From: Pseudomonadota bacterium | GTDB taxonomy: Bacteria > Pseudomonadota > Gammaproteobacteria > Steroidobacterales > Steroidobacteraceae | Length of the DNA: 64,000 nt | Direction: 5' to 3' | NCBI GenBank assembly: GCA_021808195.1 | Contig: JAKBCE010000003.1 | Span: forward strand, 143,110-207,109 | Part shown: positions 45,715 through 54,992 of the stretch, one piece after another | How the letters are laid out: the number at the start of each line of letters is the position of its first letter | Numbering within the stretch: position 1 is the first letter of the stretch | The notes under the pieces: generated by a model | Seen by the model: only the letters and a program-made list of their open reading frames with translations | Databases searched by the model: none | Told to the model about the DNA's origin: nothing | Position numbers and translations under genes: made by a program

Positions 45715-47238
45715 GTGCTGAGACTTTCCGACGATGCCGTGGTGGGCGCGTACCTGCTGTGCATCCTCGTGCTCGGGCTGCGCGGCGCGCGCGCCCGCAC
45801 CTCGAGCAGCGAGTACTTTCTCGCCTCGCGGCATGCGAGCTGGCCGGTGATTGGGCTGGCGCTGATCGGCTCGAACCTCTCCCCCGGTGCGCTGATCGGC
45901 ATCACCGGCTCGGCCTACGCGCTCGGCATCTCGGTCTACAACTACGACTGGGTCGCCACGATCACCCTGGTCGTGTTTGCGCTGTGGCTGCTGCCGATGC
46001 TGCTCGCGCAGCGCATCTACACCGTGCCCGAGTATCTCGAGCGCCGCTACGATCGGCGCGCCCGGACGTGGCTCGCCTCGCTGTCGATCGTGCTGTACGT
46101 GCTGCTCGATGCCGCCGGCGCGTTGTACTGCGCAGCGCTGGTGCTGCATGCGCTCATTCCACGGCTGTCGTTTCTCGAGGCGATACCACCGCTGGCGGTG
46201 TTTGCGGCACTCTATGCCCTCACCGGCGGGCTGCGCGCCGTGATGCGCACTCAGGCGCTGCAGGGGGTGGTCATGCTCGGCTCGGCGGCCGTGCTGGCGT
46301 GGTATGCCCTCGAACATGCCGGCGGGTGGCAGGCGGTCGTGCGCGCCAACCCGGCGCAGCATCTGCACCTGATCCTGCCGGCGAGCAACCCGTACATGCC
46401 CTGGACCGGCCTCGCCTTCGGCGCTCCGGTGCTCGCCCTGTACTACTGGTGCAGCAATCAGGTGATCGTGCAGCGCACGCTCGCGGCCCGCTCGGTCGCC
46501 GACGGGCAGCGCGGCGCGCTGCTCGCCGGGGTGTTGAAGCTGAGCACGCTGGCGCTGATCGTGGCGCCGGGACTTGCCGGCCGCGTGCTCTTCCCGCACC
46601 TGCACCGCGACGATGACATCTACATCCGCCTCGCCCTCGGACTGCTCCCTGCGGGACTGATCGGGGTGTTTCTTGCCGCCTTTCTCGGGGCGTTGATGGC
46701 CGCCCTCTCGGCCACCTACAACAGCGCCGCCACGGTGCTGTCGATCGACTTCATCCGCCGCGCCCGCCCGCAGCTCGACGAACGGCAGACGGTGCGCTGG
46801 GGACGCATCGGCACCGCGCTCGCCATGCTCGCCTCGGCTGCCTGGGTGCCGCAGATCGCGCGCTTTCCCTCGCTCTGGCAGTACTTTCAGGCGGTGCTCG
46901 CCTACCTCACCCCGCCGGTGGCGGCGGTGTTCCTCGGCGGGCTGCTCTGGCGGGGCGCCAACGCCCGCGGCGCCTTCGCCGCCCTGACCGCCGGCACCGC
47001 GCTCGGGGTGGGGTTGTTCGTGCTCGAGCTGCTCGGCCGCGCCCCGCTGCAGTTCCTCGACGTCGCCGGTGTGACCTTCGCCGTCTCGCTGCTCACGCTC
47101 GGGCTCGTCAGTCTATCCGCACCGCCTCAGCTCAGCGCCGCACCATCGCCTGCAGCGCAGCGCACGCCGCGCTCGGTGCAGATCGCCGGACTGGCCGTAC
47201 TCGCACTCACCGCCGCGGTCGTGGCGGCGTTCTGGTAG
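45715..47238 (+). CDS. Sodium:solute symporter (SSS family)
   Basis: About 507 residues. The start is uncertain; the GTG at 45715 (GGGGA upstream) precedes the first helix, and a GTG at 45700 is also possible. About 13 TM helices are visible. Family marks are SSSEYFLASRHASWPVIGLAL, the sodium-site region SNLSPGALIGITGSAYALGI, TVPEYLERRYDRR and the SATYNSAATVLSIDF segment with the second sodium-site Ser residues. Closest in pattern to SGLT-like sugar or glycoside symporters; the substrate is unknown. It is divergent from the GGDEF-EAL gene and convergent with a TonB receptor, from which a bidirectional terminator separates it. Confidence 0.85.
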   Translation: MLRLSDDAVVGAYLLCILVLGLRGARARTSSSEYFLASRHASWPVIGLALIGSNLSPGALIGITGSAYALGISVYNYDWVATITLVVFALWLLPMLLAQRIYTVPEYLERRYDRRARTWLASLSIVLYVLLDAAGALYCAALVLHALIPRLSFLEAIPPLAVFAALYALTGGLRAVMRTQALQGVVMLGSAAVLAWYALEHAGGWQAVVRANPAQHLHLILPASNPYMPWTGLAFGAPVLALYYWCSNQVIVQRTLAARSVADGQRGALLAGVLKLSTLALIVAPGLAGRVLFPHLHRDDDIYIRLALGLLPAGLIGVFLAAFLGALMAALSATYNSAATVLSIDFIRRARPQLDERQTVRWGRIGTALAMLASAAWVPQIARFPSLWQYFQAVLAYLTPPVAAVFLGGLLWRGANARGAFAALTAGTALGVGLFVLELLGRAPLQFLDVAGVTFAVSLLTLGLVSLSAPPQLSAAPSPAAQRTPRSVQIAGLAVLALTAAVVAAFW

Positions 47239-47265
47239 CAAGCGCCCCGCGCCTCCCGACACGCC

Positions 47266-47308
47266 CTCCCCCCTCGCCACGGGCGCGCCGCCCGTGACGA
47301 GGGGGGAG
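47266..47308. terminator. Bidirectional hairpin between convergent genes
   Basis: A 20-nt arm (47266-47285) pairs with 47289-47308 with a single mismatch and a 3-nt loop (CGC). It lies between the symporter stop and the TonB-receptor stop, so it can terminate both. There is no long T-run, but the stem is extremely stable. Confidence 0.75.
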
Positions 47309-47317
47309 CGCCCGTGC

Positions 47318-49627
47318 TCAGTAGTGGAACCGGTAGCGCAGCTCGGCGTAGATCTGGAACGGGTTGTTCCAGTGCACGCCGCCGAAGGTCAGGCTGTTGT
47401 CGGTGAGCAGGTGCTTGTTGGTGAGATTCAGGCCCGTGAGCGACACCTGCAGGTTGCGCGTGATGTTGCGCCCGACGGTGAGGTCGATGATCACGTAGCT
47501 CGGCAGGTGGCTCGGCTGGTAGCTCGGCGGCCCGGCAAAGCCGTTCGAGAGCCCCGAGTTCACCGACACATTCGTGCCGACGAACAGCCGCCACGGCAGA
47601 TCGGCGTTGTAGCCGACGTTGAGCGTGTTGCGCTGATCGTGATCGAGCGCGATGTAGTTGCCGCAGGCGGTGCCCGCGACCACCAGACCGCCGCTGATCG
47701 AGCCGTAGCACTGCGCCGTCTGATTCGAATAGGCGAGGTGCACCTGTCCGTAGCGCCAGAAGGGCGGCGAGCGCACGGTGAGCTCGCTCCCCTGGATGAG
47801 CGCGCCCTGATCGGTCACCGGCAGGTAGATGTCCGAGGCGCCGATCGGGTTGTGGTCGAAGAAGTTCTTCGCCTCGGTGACGAAGTAATCCGCGTGCACG
47901 CTCCAGCCCGCCAGCGGAATGGTCACGCCGAACTGGCGCTCCTTGTCGCGCTCCCCGTGCAGCGGCAGGAACTGGCTGCTCTGGCTGGCGGCGTAGTTCA
48001 CCAGCGCCCCGGAGAGCGACTCGAGCGGCGGGGCCTGGTAGTACTTGCCCCAGAAGGCGCTGAACACCCAGTTCAGCCACGGCACGCGCAGCGTCGCGCC
48101 GTAGCGCGGGTCGGTCGCGCTCTCGGTGATCAGACCCCGGAAGTGCGAGTAGCGCACGCCCGCCGACAGGTGCACCCAGTGCGACACGTCATAGGTGTCC
48201 TGCGCCCAGGCGTCGATCAGGCTGCCGGTCGGGCTTTGCAGCTCCGCGAGCGCCGGGGCGATGTTGCCGGCGAAGGCGAGATTGAAGTGAGCATGATCCT
48301 GCTGCGCGAAGCCGTACACCCCGAAGGCGAAGTGATTGTGCGTCACGTGCACACGCAGGTTCTCCTCCCCGCCCTCGTACTGCGAGCTGTGGTGGAAGGT
48401 GGTGATGGTCGGGGTGTCGCGCGCTCCACCGTCGTAGGCGGCCCGCTCGTAGTGATACATCAGCGAGCTGGTGAGCACCAGGTCGCTCGAGAACGTGTGC
48501 ACCCAGGACAGCAGCGCGAAGTTGTCCGCCTCCTTTTGCGTATCGCCCGACTGCCCCACGCACTGTGGATCATCTGCGAGCGCCACGATGCAATTGGGGA
48601 TCTGGTAGGTGTCCTGGCGCAGCTGCGCCACCAGGCGCAGTGCATTGCGCTCATTCGGCTCGTACTGCAGGTTGGTGAACAACCCGTAACCCTGCGACTG
48701 GTCGTGAATCACCTGCGGCACGGGGGTCTGCAGGCCGAGATTGCTGCGGTTGCCCTCGGCGCTGAGGTAGTAGGCGAAGTGGTGCTTGTGGCTCGCCACG
48801 CTGAGGTAATCGTCGGTCTGCCCGAAATTACCGGCCGAGACCGACAGCATGGCCTGATCGTGCACGCCGAAGCCGCTCTTCGGAATGACGTTGAACACCC
48901 CGTAGGTGCGATCGCCCTCATCGGCGTTGTAGCTGCCCCGCTCCACCCCCAGGGTCTGGATGTCCGCCGGATCGACCGCCGGGCCGAGACTTTCGGCGAT
49001 GTTAGTGTTGGGGATCTCCACCCCGTCGATCAGCCAGTTCGCCTGGTGACCGCCGCGGATGTGCAGCATGTCGTGCGCCTCGTAGGCGCCGGGCACGTAA
49101 TCGGTGATCATCGCCAGGCTGTTGACGTTGATCGCCCCCGGGGTGTTCTCGATGTCCTGCTGGCTGACCAGGGTGATCGGCGTCACGGAGGCGACCACCG
49201 GCTGCGTCCGGCCGCGCACGATCACCCGTTTCAGCGTCGAGACCGGCAGCAGATGCAGCACGGGTGTCGGAAAATATCCCGCCTCCACCGTGACCGTCTG
49301 ACTCGCCGGCGCACAGCCCGGACGGCTGACGCTCAGCAGGTAGGTGCCGATCGCCACCGTCGGAAAGCTGAAATGGCCGTGCGCGTCGGTGCGCACGGTG
49401 CGCAGAGCATTGGAGGCGTCCGAGCGCAGCGTGACCGGGACACCGGCCACGGGCTGATCGTGAACCCCCTCGACCGTGCCCCGGATGCTGCCGAAAGAGG
49501 CCGCCCAACTACGCGCCGGCACGAGCCCGACCGCCACCACCACCGACAATCCCGCACCGAGCAGCGCCGGGTGCAATCCGCCCGCCGCGCGACGCTGAGG
49601 CGCCGCGCGCTCCTTTGACCGTTTCAT
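47318..49627 (-). CDS. TonB-dependent outer-membrane receptor
   Basis: 769 residues with GAGGGG before the ATG and a signal peptide ending SWAAS. Residues about 45-125 form a carboxypeptidase-regulatory-like beta-sandwich (SIRGTVEGVHDQPVAGVPVTL in outline). The plug domain follows (VSQQDIENTPG, HIRGGHQANWLIDGVEIPN), then a 22-strand barrel ending in the aromatic YAELRYRFHY that marks outer-membrane insertion. It takes up a ligand too large for porins, energised by TonB-ExbBD. A DUF2946 gene lies upstream on the same strand, which sometimes goes with copper or metal uptake, but the ligand is not identifiable. Confidence 0.9.
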   Translation of the reverse strand: MKRSKERAAPQRRAAGGLHPALLGAGLSVVVAVGLVPARSWAASFGSIRGTVEGVHDQPVAGVPVTLRSDASNALRTVRTDAHGHFSFPTVAIGTYLLSVSRPGCAPASQTVTVEAGYFPTPVLHLLPVSTLKRVIVRGRTQPVVASVTPITLVSQQDIENTPGAINVNSLAMITDYVPGAYEAHDMLHIRGGHQANWLIDGVEIPNTNIAESLGPAVDPADIQTLGVERGSYNADEGDRTYGVFNVIPKSGFGVHDQAMLSVSAGNFGQTDDYLSVASHKHHFAYYLSAEGNRSNLGLQTPVPQVIHDQSQGYGLFTNLQYEPNERNALRLVAQLRQDTYQIPNCIVALADDPQCVGQSGDTQKEADNFALLSWVHTFSSDLVLTSSLMYHYERAAYDGGARDTPTITTFHHSSQYEGGEENLRVHVTHNHFAFGVYGFAQQDHAHFNLAFAGNIAPALAELQSPTGSLIDAWAQDTYDVSHWVHLSAGVRYSHFRGLITESATDPRYGATLRVPWLNWVFSAFWGKYYQAPPLESLSGALVNYAASQSSQFLPLHGERDKERQFGVTIPLAGWSVHADYFVTEAKNFFDHNPIGASDIYLPVTDQGALIQGSELTVRSPPFWRYGQVHLAYSNQTAQCYGSISGGLVVAGTACGNYIALDHDQRNTLNVGYNADLPWRLFVGTNVSVNSGLSNGFAGPPSYQPSHLPSYVIIDLTVGRNITRNLQVSLTGLNLTNKHLLTDNSLTFGGVHWNNPFQIYAELRYRFHY

Positions 49628-49725
49628 ACCGTTCCCCTCGCGGACACGCGCACGTGCCCGCCGTCTGAATCCAAAGCGATCGAGCCCGTGCCCGCAGGCG
49701 ACAGGCTATCGGCCGAACGACGGAA

Positions 49726-50145
49726 TCAGGCGAAGGCCGGCGGGGCGCGTGCCTGGGGGATGTGCGCGCCGTGCCGCCCCGGGCAGACGGCCGGCTGCTC
49801 CGCCGGCAGGCCGATGGCAAAAGGCGCTCGCGGGCTGCGGTGCACCAGCGCGTAGACCGGCGCCGGCGAGGTCCCGTTGCAGAACAGGCAGTGGCGAGCA
49901 GAGCCGGCGCCGTCCGGCTCGCCATGCGCGGAGCGGTGTGCGCCGCCGTGAGCGAAGAACCCGCTCGGAAACCCCTCGTGACACAGTTGAATCGACAGCC
50001 CGTGCGCGCCGGGTTCGAAACCGAGCGGCACCAGGGCGCGCAACGCGAACGCGAGCAGCGCAAGCCAGCCCAGCCAGGCCGGCCGCCGGCCTCGCGCGCG
50101 CGCTGCGCGGTGAACCCCTGCTGTCGTAAAGGCTGATCCGCCCAC
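49726..50145 (-). CDS. DUF2946-family protein
   Basis: About 139 residues with a GTG start at 50145 and a weak ribosome-binding site. A hydrophobic helix (LGWLALLAFALRALVPLGF) is followed by SIQLCHEGFPSGF, a His-rich loop (HGGAHRSAHGE) and a CLFC motif; the C-terminus is Pro/Ala-rich with scattered His. Conserved Cys and His after a single TM segment fit DUF2946, a family often found next to TonB receptors or copper genes. It is 98 bp upstream of the TonB receptor on the same strand and may be in its operon. Confidence 0.75.
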   Translation of the reverse strand: MGGSAFTTAGVHRAARARGRRPAWLGWLALLAFALRALVPLGFEPGAHGLSIQLCHEGFPSGFFAHGGAHRSAHGEPDGAGSARHCLFCNGTSPAPVYALVHRSPRAPFAIGLPAEQPAVCPGRHGAHIPQARAPPAFA

Positions 50146-50327
50146 CGAGTGCCGATCCCAACGGCCAATGCGGCCCGGAGGTTATTCTATGCGAATCGTC
50201 ATGTCCGCGCGCCGAGCGCTCATCCCTGAGCGGCGAGCCGAGTGCGTCATGCGTCCAGCCGACGCTCCTTGCGGAATGCCCGGCTCGCCGCGCCCCGGAT
50301 CAGACCGGGTGCGGCCCGGGAAGTTCC

Positions 50328-51029
50328 TTACAGGCCGAAGGAGTAGCCGACCGACAACACCACCGCGTTCGGCCAGAAGTGAATGTGCGAGCTGCGGAAC
50401 ACGCCCGCGGTGTCGGTGGTGAGGCGGCTGTTCACCTGCGCCACCGAATAGGAGGCATTGAGGTGCCAGCGCGAGTTGATGTGATAGGTGAAGCCGGCGG
50501 TCACCGCCGGACCGACCGATGCGGGCATCGAGATCGAGGTCGGTCCGCCGCTCACGGCCTTGCCCGCCGCAGTGACCTGCCGGTCGTAGAAGTACGTGTA
50601 ATTGACACCGACACCGACAAACGGCCGCCAGCGCGCCGAGGGGCTGAAGAAGTTGTACTCGAACAGCACCGTCGGTGAGAGCCAGCGCACCGTGGCGATC
50701 TCCTTGCCGTTGAACGGCACGGAGCCGACCGCCGCCGGGCCGACCGCCTCGGCGTGCGTGACCGGCGGCCAGCCGAAGGCGAACTCCACGTCGAAATGCC
50801 GCGAGAGCGTGCGCACGTAGGCCAGATACAGCGTGGTGGCGTTGCGGATCCGGGTGTTAAGGCCCGGCACGGTGTATGGGCCTGTGATGTCGGTGGCGCT
50901 GCTGTCGAAGTGCACGAAATACGCCCCGATCCGCAGATCATTGGGCGCGGCGGTGCTGGCGCGCGCCCCCGTGGCCGCCGCGAGTGCGAGAGTGGTACCG
51001 AGCGCGAGGGTTGCGATCTTGTGCTGCAT
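50328..51029 (-). CDS. OmpW-family outer-membrane protein
   Basis: 233 residues with a signal peptide ending ATGARAS. It is an eight-stranded barrel of the OmpW type: an early LRIGAYFVHFDS strand, LYLAYVRTLSRHFDVEFAFGWPP, FVGVGVNYTYFYD, and the C-terminal aromatic end VVLSVGYSFGL. OmpW forms a narrow channel for small hydrophobic compounds. It lies 21 bp downstream of the lipase-like lipoprotein gene, so the pair may hydrolyse and take up a lipid or ester. Confidence 0.92.
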   Translation of the reverse strand: MQHKIATLALGTTLALAAATGARASTAAPNDLRIGAYFVHFDSSATDITGPYTVPGLNTRIRNATTLYLAYVRTLSRHFDVEFAFGWPPVTHAEAVGPAAVGSVPFNGKEIATVRWLSPTVLFEYNFFSPSARWRPFVGVGVNYTYFYDRQVTAAGKAVSGGPTSISMPASVGPAVTAGFTYHINSRWHLNASYSVAQVNSRLTTDTAGVFRSSHIHFWPNAVVLSVGYSFGL

Positions 51030-51050
51030 GGCGTTCTCTCGGGTCAGGGC

Positions 51051-52631
51051 TTAGGGAACCTGCGCAAAGAAGTCACGTGCCGCCACCATGCAAAACGGCG
51101 CCTCGGTGGCGTGGTAGGACTGGATCGCGGTGCTCGCCCCCTCGGCATTCACCAGGGCCGCATAGGTGCTCTGAAAGGCGCTCTGCAGGGGGGCGAACGG
51201 GCCCGCCGGCGTGGCGTTCAGGTCGAGTACGCTCACCACGCCCGTCGCCACCAGCGGGCTCCACTCGGCGGCCATCACCCCGGTGTTCACTTCGAAGAAC
51301 ACCGTCGGATCCTGATCGCCCCCGCACATCAGCATCGGCTCCTTCGGTGCCCAGCCCCCGTTGCGCATGTCGTTGAGCTTGAAATCCTGACGCAGCCCCA
51401 CCGCCGGTGCGGCCGCGAGCGCGATGTCGCTCGCGTTGAGAGTGCCCTGGTGCAGCAGCGTCAGCGCCGCAGCATCCGGGTTGGCCAGTGCATCGGCTAC
51501 GTACGCGGCCCGATAGCTGTCGTTCACCAGGAACGAGGTGCCGAATCCGGCATCGAACAGGGCCGCATCGCTCGGCGGGTAGGGCGGGCTCGTCGGCATG
51601 GCGAGCAGCGCATCGAGGGTCGCGTTGCCGGTGCTCGGCGGAGCGCTGTCAAAGAGCGCCGCCTCCGGCAGCTTGCCGGTCTGGAACAGCGTGGTGAGCG
51701 GCGTTGCGCTCGGCAGCAGAGAGTCGATGCCGGTCGCGTAGGTCGCGCTGTACAGGTCGGAGGTCTGCTGATAGACGTTGGCGTAGGCTTTCTGATAGCT
51801 CGTCGTCACCAGGGGCGCGAACACCGTCGAGCCGATGTCCACCTGACCGAAGAAGATCGAGTCCCCGAACGCCTCGAGCGCATAGGGCCCGGAGGCCGGC
51901 GCCGAGGCGGTCACGGTATCTCCCGCGGCCTGCATGGCCTTGACGGTCGCCATCGCCACGTAGCCGCCCTCGGAGTAGCCGGTCACGTAGAGCTCGCCGC
52001 CGTCGGTGGTGTTCGGCGTGAAAGAGCGCGGCAGCGCTGCGCGCGCCGCGCTCAGCGCATCGATCATGTCATCGGCGTTCACCGCCCCGTTGACGTAGGG
52101 GTGATAGCCGAGATTGGAGATGTCGTAGCCCTCGAAATTCGGCGCCACCACGATGTCGCCCTGGGCCGCGAACACCGCGGCGATCATCGCCGACTCGGCG
52201 TTGGCGGGGTTGGTCGTGTCGCTGATGTCGGCGATGTTGTAGTTGGCGGCCGTCGTGGTGCCGTGCGCATAGAGCACGATCGGTCGCGGGCCGGAGCATT
52301 GCGCGGCGCTGCCGGTCGGCACCATCAGCGCGCCGGACACTTCAGTCGGCTTACCGGACGGATCGGTGGTCCAGTACTTGAGGTAGTAAAAATCCACCCC
52401 GCAGGCCGGGGTGCCGGCGAGCTGCAGCAACTGCTGTCCGGAGGGGCTGGTACCGAGCTCGGTGGCAAACGCCGAGGCGCTGAGTGAGGCGACCCGCAGC
52501 GGCGGATCGACCGCCAGCGTGCCCGGCTGGGTACTGGTGGCGACGGTGGACGTCTGGCTGTTACCGCCACATCCCGCAAGCGAGAGTGTGGCCAGTACAG
52601 CGCAGGTGAAACCCCCAATCTGCTTCAGCAT
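51051..52631 (-). CDS. Secreted alpha/beta-hydrolase lipoprotein, lipase-like
   Basis: 526 residues with GGGAGGGG upstream. The lipobox LAGC gives a lipid-anchored mature protein starting CGGNS. The hydrolase core has a nucleophile elbow GYSEGG with Ser220, an oxyanion strand IVLYAHGTTT and, later, a candidate acid in CGGDQDPTV and His in SYHATEAPF. The arrangement resembles secretory lipases/esterases (PF03583-like), with a large cap domain inserted at about residues 240-400. It is probably an outer-membrane esterase. The OmpW gene follows after 21 bp, suggesting cooperation in using a hydrophobic substrate. Confidence 0.82.
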   Translation of the reverse strand: MLKQIGGFTCAVLATLSLAGCGGNSQTSTVATSTQPGTLAVDPPLRVASLSASAFATELGTSPSGQQLLQLAGTPACGVDFYYLKYWTTDPSGKPTEVSGALMVPTGSAAQCSGPRPIVLYAHGTTTAANYNIADISDTTNPANAESAMIAAVFAAQGDIVVAPNFEGYDISNLGYHPYVNGAVNADDMIDALSAARAALPRSFTPNTTDGGELYVTGYSEGGYVAMATVKAMQAAGDTVTASAPASGPYALEAFGDSIFFGQVDIGSTVFAPLVTTSYQKAYANVYQQTSDLYSATYATGIDSLLPSATPLTTLFQTGKLPEAALFDSAPPSTGNATLDALLAMPTSPPYPPSDAALFDAGFGTSFLVNDSYRAAYVADALANPDAAALTLLHQGTLNASDIALAAAPAVGLRQDFKLNDMRNGGWAPKEPMLMCGGDQDPTVFFEVNTGVMAAEWSPLVATGVVSVLDLNATPAGPFAPLQSAFQSTYAALVNAEGASTAIQSYHATEAPFCMVAARDFFAQVP

Positions 52632-52660
52632 GCCCCCTCCCGATCGGCGCCTGGAAATTA

Positions 52661-52677
52661 AAACAAGCGTTCGTTTG
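52661..52677. promoter_or_regulatory. Imperfect palindrome upstream of the lipase gene
   Basis: AAACAAGCGTTCGTTTG lies 30 bp upstream of the lipase-like gene. The CAA-CG/CG-TTG symmetry recalls TetR-family operators, but two positions do not match. No TetR gene is adjacent. Confidence 0.3.
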
Positions 52678-52865
52678 CACCAGAATGTGTCACGGAGGAT
52701 ACATCCACCGGATGGCGCTGAACAGCCTATCTCTGGGGGCCGGCCCGAATTTGACCGATATCAAAGCAGCATGAACGACACGGCGGCCCATCCCGCCGTT
52801 GCGGAACTGCAACACTCGGATCGTCGCCTGCGCGGCCACGCCGCCGCGCAGGCGAGGCGTCGTGA

Positions 52866-54992
52866 TCAGTGCGGCGCCGGGACGGACAGTCCGTGGTAGC
52901 GCAGTAGCGGCCCGATGCGCGGATTGCGGCCGTAGAAGCTGCGGAACATCCGCCAGTAACCCTCCGTGTGCCCGCGTGAGAGGATCCGCTCGCGGAAGCG
53001 CTGCCCGTTGGCCCGGGTCGGCCCCCCATGCTGCAGGAACCAGTCATAGGCGTCATCGGCCAGCATCTCGGTCCAGAAATACGAGTAATAGCCGGCCGCG
53101 TAGCCCCCACCCCAGATGTGCGGGAAATAGCTCGAGCGGTACCGCGGCGGCACGTCCGCCAGCGCGAGCCCCGTGCGCTCAAGCGCCGCCTGCTCGAAGG
53201 CATCGGCGTGCTCAAGCGGCGCGTTCCACGGCAGGGTGTGCCACTGCATGTCGAGTTCGGCCGCCTCCAGCTCCTCCCCCACGCTGTAGCCGGCATTGAA
53301 GTTGCGCGCGCGCAGGATCTTCTCGAGCAGCGCCCGCGGCATGGGCTTGCCGGTGCGGTAGTTGAGCGCGTAGTGGCGCAGCACCGCCGGATACAACGCC
53401 CAGCGTTCATCGAACTGCGAGGGAAACTCGACGAAATCCCGCGCCGTATTGGTGCCGGAGAGGCTCGGATACACCTCGTCGGCGAACAGGCTGTTCAGGC
53501 CGTGGCCGAATTCGTGAAACATGGTGATCGCATCGTCGATGCTGATCAGCGCCGGGTGCCCCGGAGCCGGCTGGGTGAAATTCGCCACGTTGTAGACCAC
53601 CGGCAGATGGCCGAGCAGCCTCGATTGCACCACGAAGTTGTCCATCCAGGCGCCGCCGGACTTGTTGGCCCGATGGAAGTAGTCGAAATAGATCAGCCCG
53701 AGCGGCTTGCCGGTGGTGTCATACACCTCGAACACCCGCACGTCCTTCTGGTACACGGGCAGGTCCTTGCGTTCCTTGAACGTGATGCCATAGAGCCGGT
53801 GGGCCAGATAGAACAGGCCCCGCTGCAGCACGTTGTCGAGCACCAGGTACGGTCGCACCTCGGCATCGGTCAGGTGGTAACGGGACGCCTTGGCCCGATT
53901 GACGTAGTACTCCCAGTCCCAGGGACGCAGTTGGAAGTGTCCCCCATCGCGCACGATCTGCCCCTGCAGGATGCGCGCCTCGCGGTGCACCGCCGCCACG
54001 GTGGGCGGCACCAACTGACTGAGGAAGTGCTCGACCACCGCCGGGGTGTGCGCCATCTGCGTCTGCAGCCGGTAGGCGGCGAAATTCGGATAACCGAGCA
54101 GGTGCGCCTTCACGGCGCGCAGGTGCGCGAGCGCCGCGATCGTGGCGCGGGTGTCATCGGCGCCGCCGTGCTCGGTCCGCGTCCAGGACTTCTCGAACAG
54201 CTCGCGACGTACCGCCCGATTGCTGAGGTAGGCGAGCGCCGGCTGCTGGGTCGTGCTCTGCAGCGTGATGACCCACTTGCCGCTGAGACCGCGTTCGCGG
54301 GCCGCCCGCGCCGCCGCCGCGATCATCCCCGGAGTGAGCCCCGCCAGATCGCGCTTGCGGCTGATCACGAGCGCGCCGGCATTGGTGGCGGCAAGCAGCT
54401 GTTGCTGGAATTTCGTGGTGAGCTCGGCGAGGCGCTCGTTGATCGCCGCCAGGCGGCGCTTGTCGGCCGGCGCGAGCAGCGCGCCGTTCATCACGAAGTG
54501 ACGGTAATACAGGCGCACCAGCGCGTTCGCTTCGGGCACCGACTTCAACTTCGCACGCTGCGCGTAGACGGCCTTGACGCGCGCGAACAGCCGCCCGTTC
54601 AGATAGAGGTCATCGTCGAGCGCGGCGAGCGGACCGGCCTCCTCGGCCTGCACCTTTTGCAAGGTCGGATCGGTGTTGGCCGAGGTGAGCGCGTTGAACA
54701 CACCGAGCACGCGGTTCAGCATCCGGCCCGAGCGCTCGAGCGCAACCAGTGTGTTCTGGAAGGTCGGCGGCGCCGGATCGTCGGCGATGCGCACGATCTC
54801 GGCGCGCTCGCGCCGGATCCCCGCACGGATTGCCGGCTGAAAATCCGCATCGTGGATCCGGTTGAATTGCGGTGCATGAAACGGCAGCGGACTCGGCTGT
54901 GCGAACGGATTGCCGGCGGCGTACGCCGCTGCGGCGAGCGCCCAGCCGAGCATCGCGGCACTCATCGTCCGGGTCAGGAATCTTCCCCTCAT
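52866..54992 (-). CDS. M3-family metallopeptidase, secreted
   Basis: About 708 residues. The ATG at 54992 has GAGGAG at correct distance and opens a signal peptide (ending AAAAYAAG); longer frames upstream are rejected. It is an oligopeptidase of the Dcp/OpdA (M3A) type: zinc motif HEFGH at 493-497 with the third ligand Glu downstream in the FVEFPSQ/DERWAL region. The C-terminal substrate clamp is YFPHIWGGGYAAGYYSYFWTEMLADDAY. It is periplasmic and probably degrades short peptides. It fits functionally with the S9 peptidase and OPT transporter elsewhere in the window. Confidence 0.92.
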   Translation of the reverse strand: MRGRFLTRTMSAAMLGWALAAAAYAAGNPFAQPSPLPFHAPQFNRIHDADFQPAIRAGIRRERAEIVRIADDPAPPTFQNTLVALERSGRMLNRVLGVFNALTSANTDPTLQKVQAEEAGPLAALDDDLYLNGRLFARVKAVYAQRAKLKSVPEANALVRLYYRHFVMNGALLAPADKRRLAAINERLAELTTKFQQQLLAATNAGALVISRKRDLAGLTPGMIAAAARAARERGLSGKWVITLQSTTQQPALAYLSNRAVRRELFEKSWTRTEHGGADDTRATIAALAHLRAVKAHLLGYPNFAAYRLQTQMAHTPAVVEHFLSQLVPPTVAAVHREARILQGQIVRDGGHFQLRPWDWEYYVNRAKASRYHLTDAEVRPYLVLDNVLQRGLFYLAHRLYGITFKERKDLPVYQKDVRVFEVYDTTGKPLGLIYFDYFHRANKSGGAWMDNFVVQSRLLGHLPVVYNVANFTQPAPGHPALISIDDAITMFHEFGHGLNSLFADEVYPSLSGTNTARDFVEFPSQFDERWALYPAVLRHYALNYRTGKPMPRALLEKILRARNFNAGYSVGEELEAAELDMQWHTLPWNAPLEHADAFEQAALERTGLALADVPPRYRSSYFPHIWGGGYAAGYYSYFWTEMLADDAYDWFLQHGGPTRANGQRFRERILSRGHTEGYWRMFRSFYGRNPRIGPLLRYHGLSVPAPH

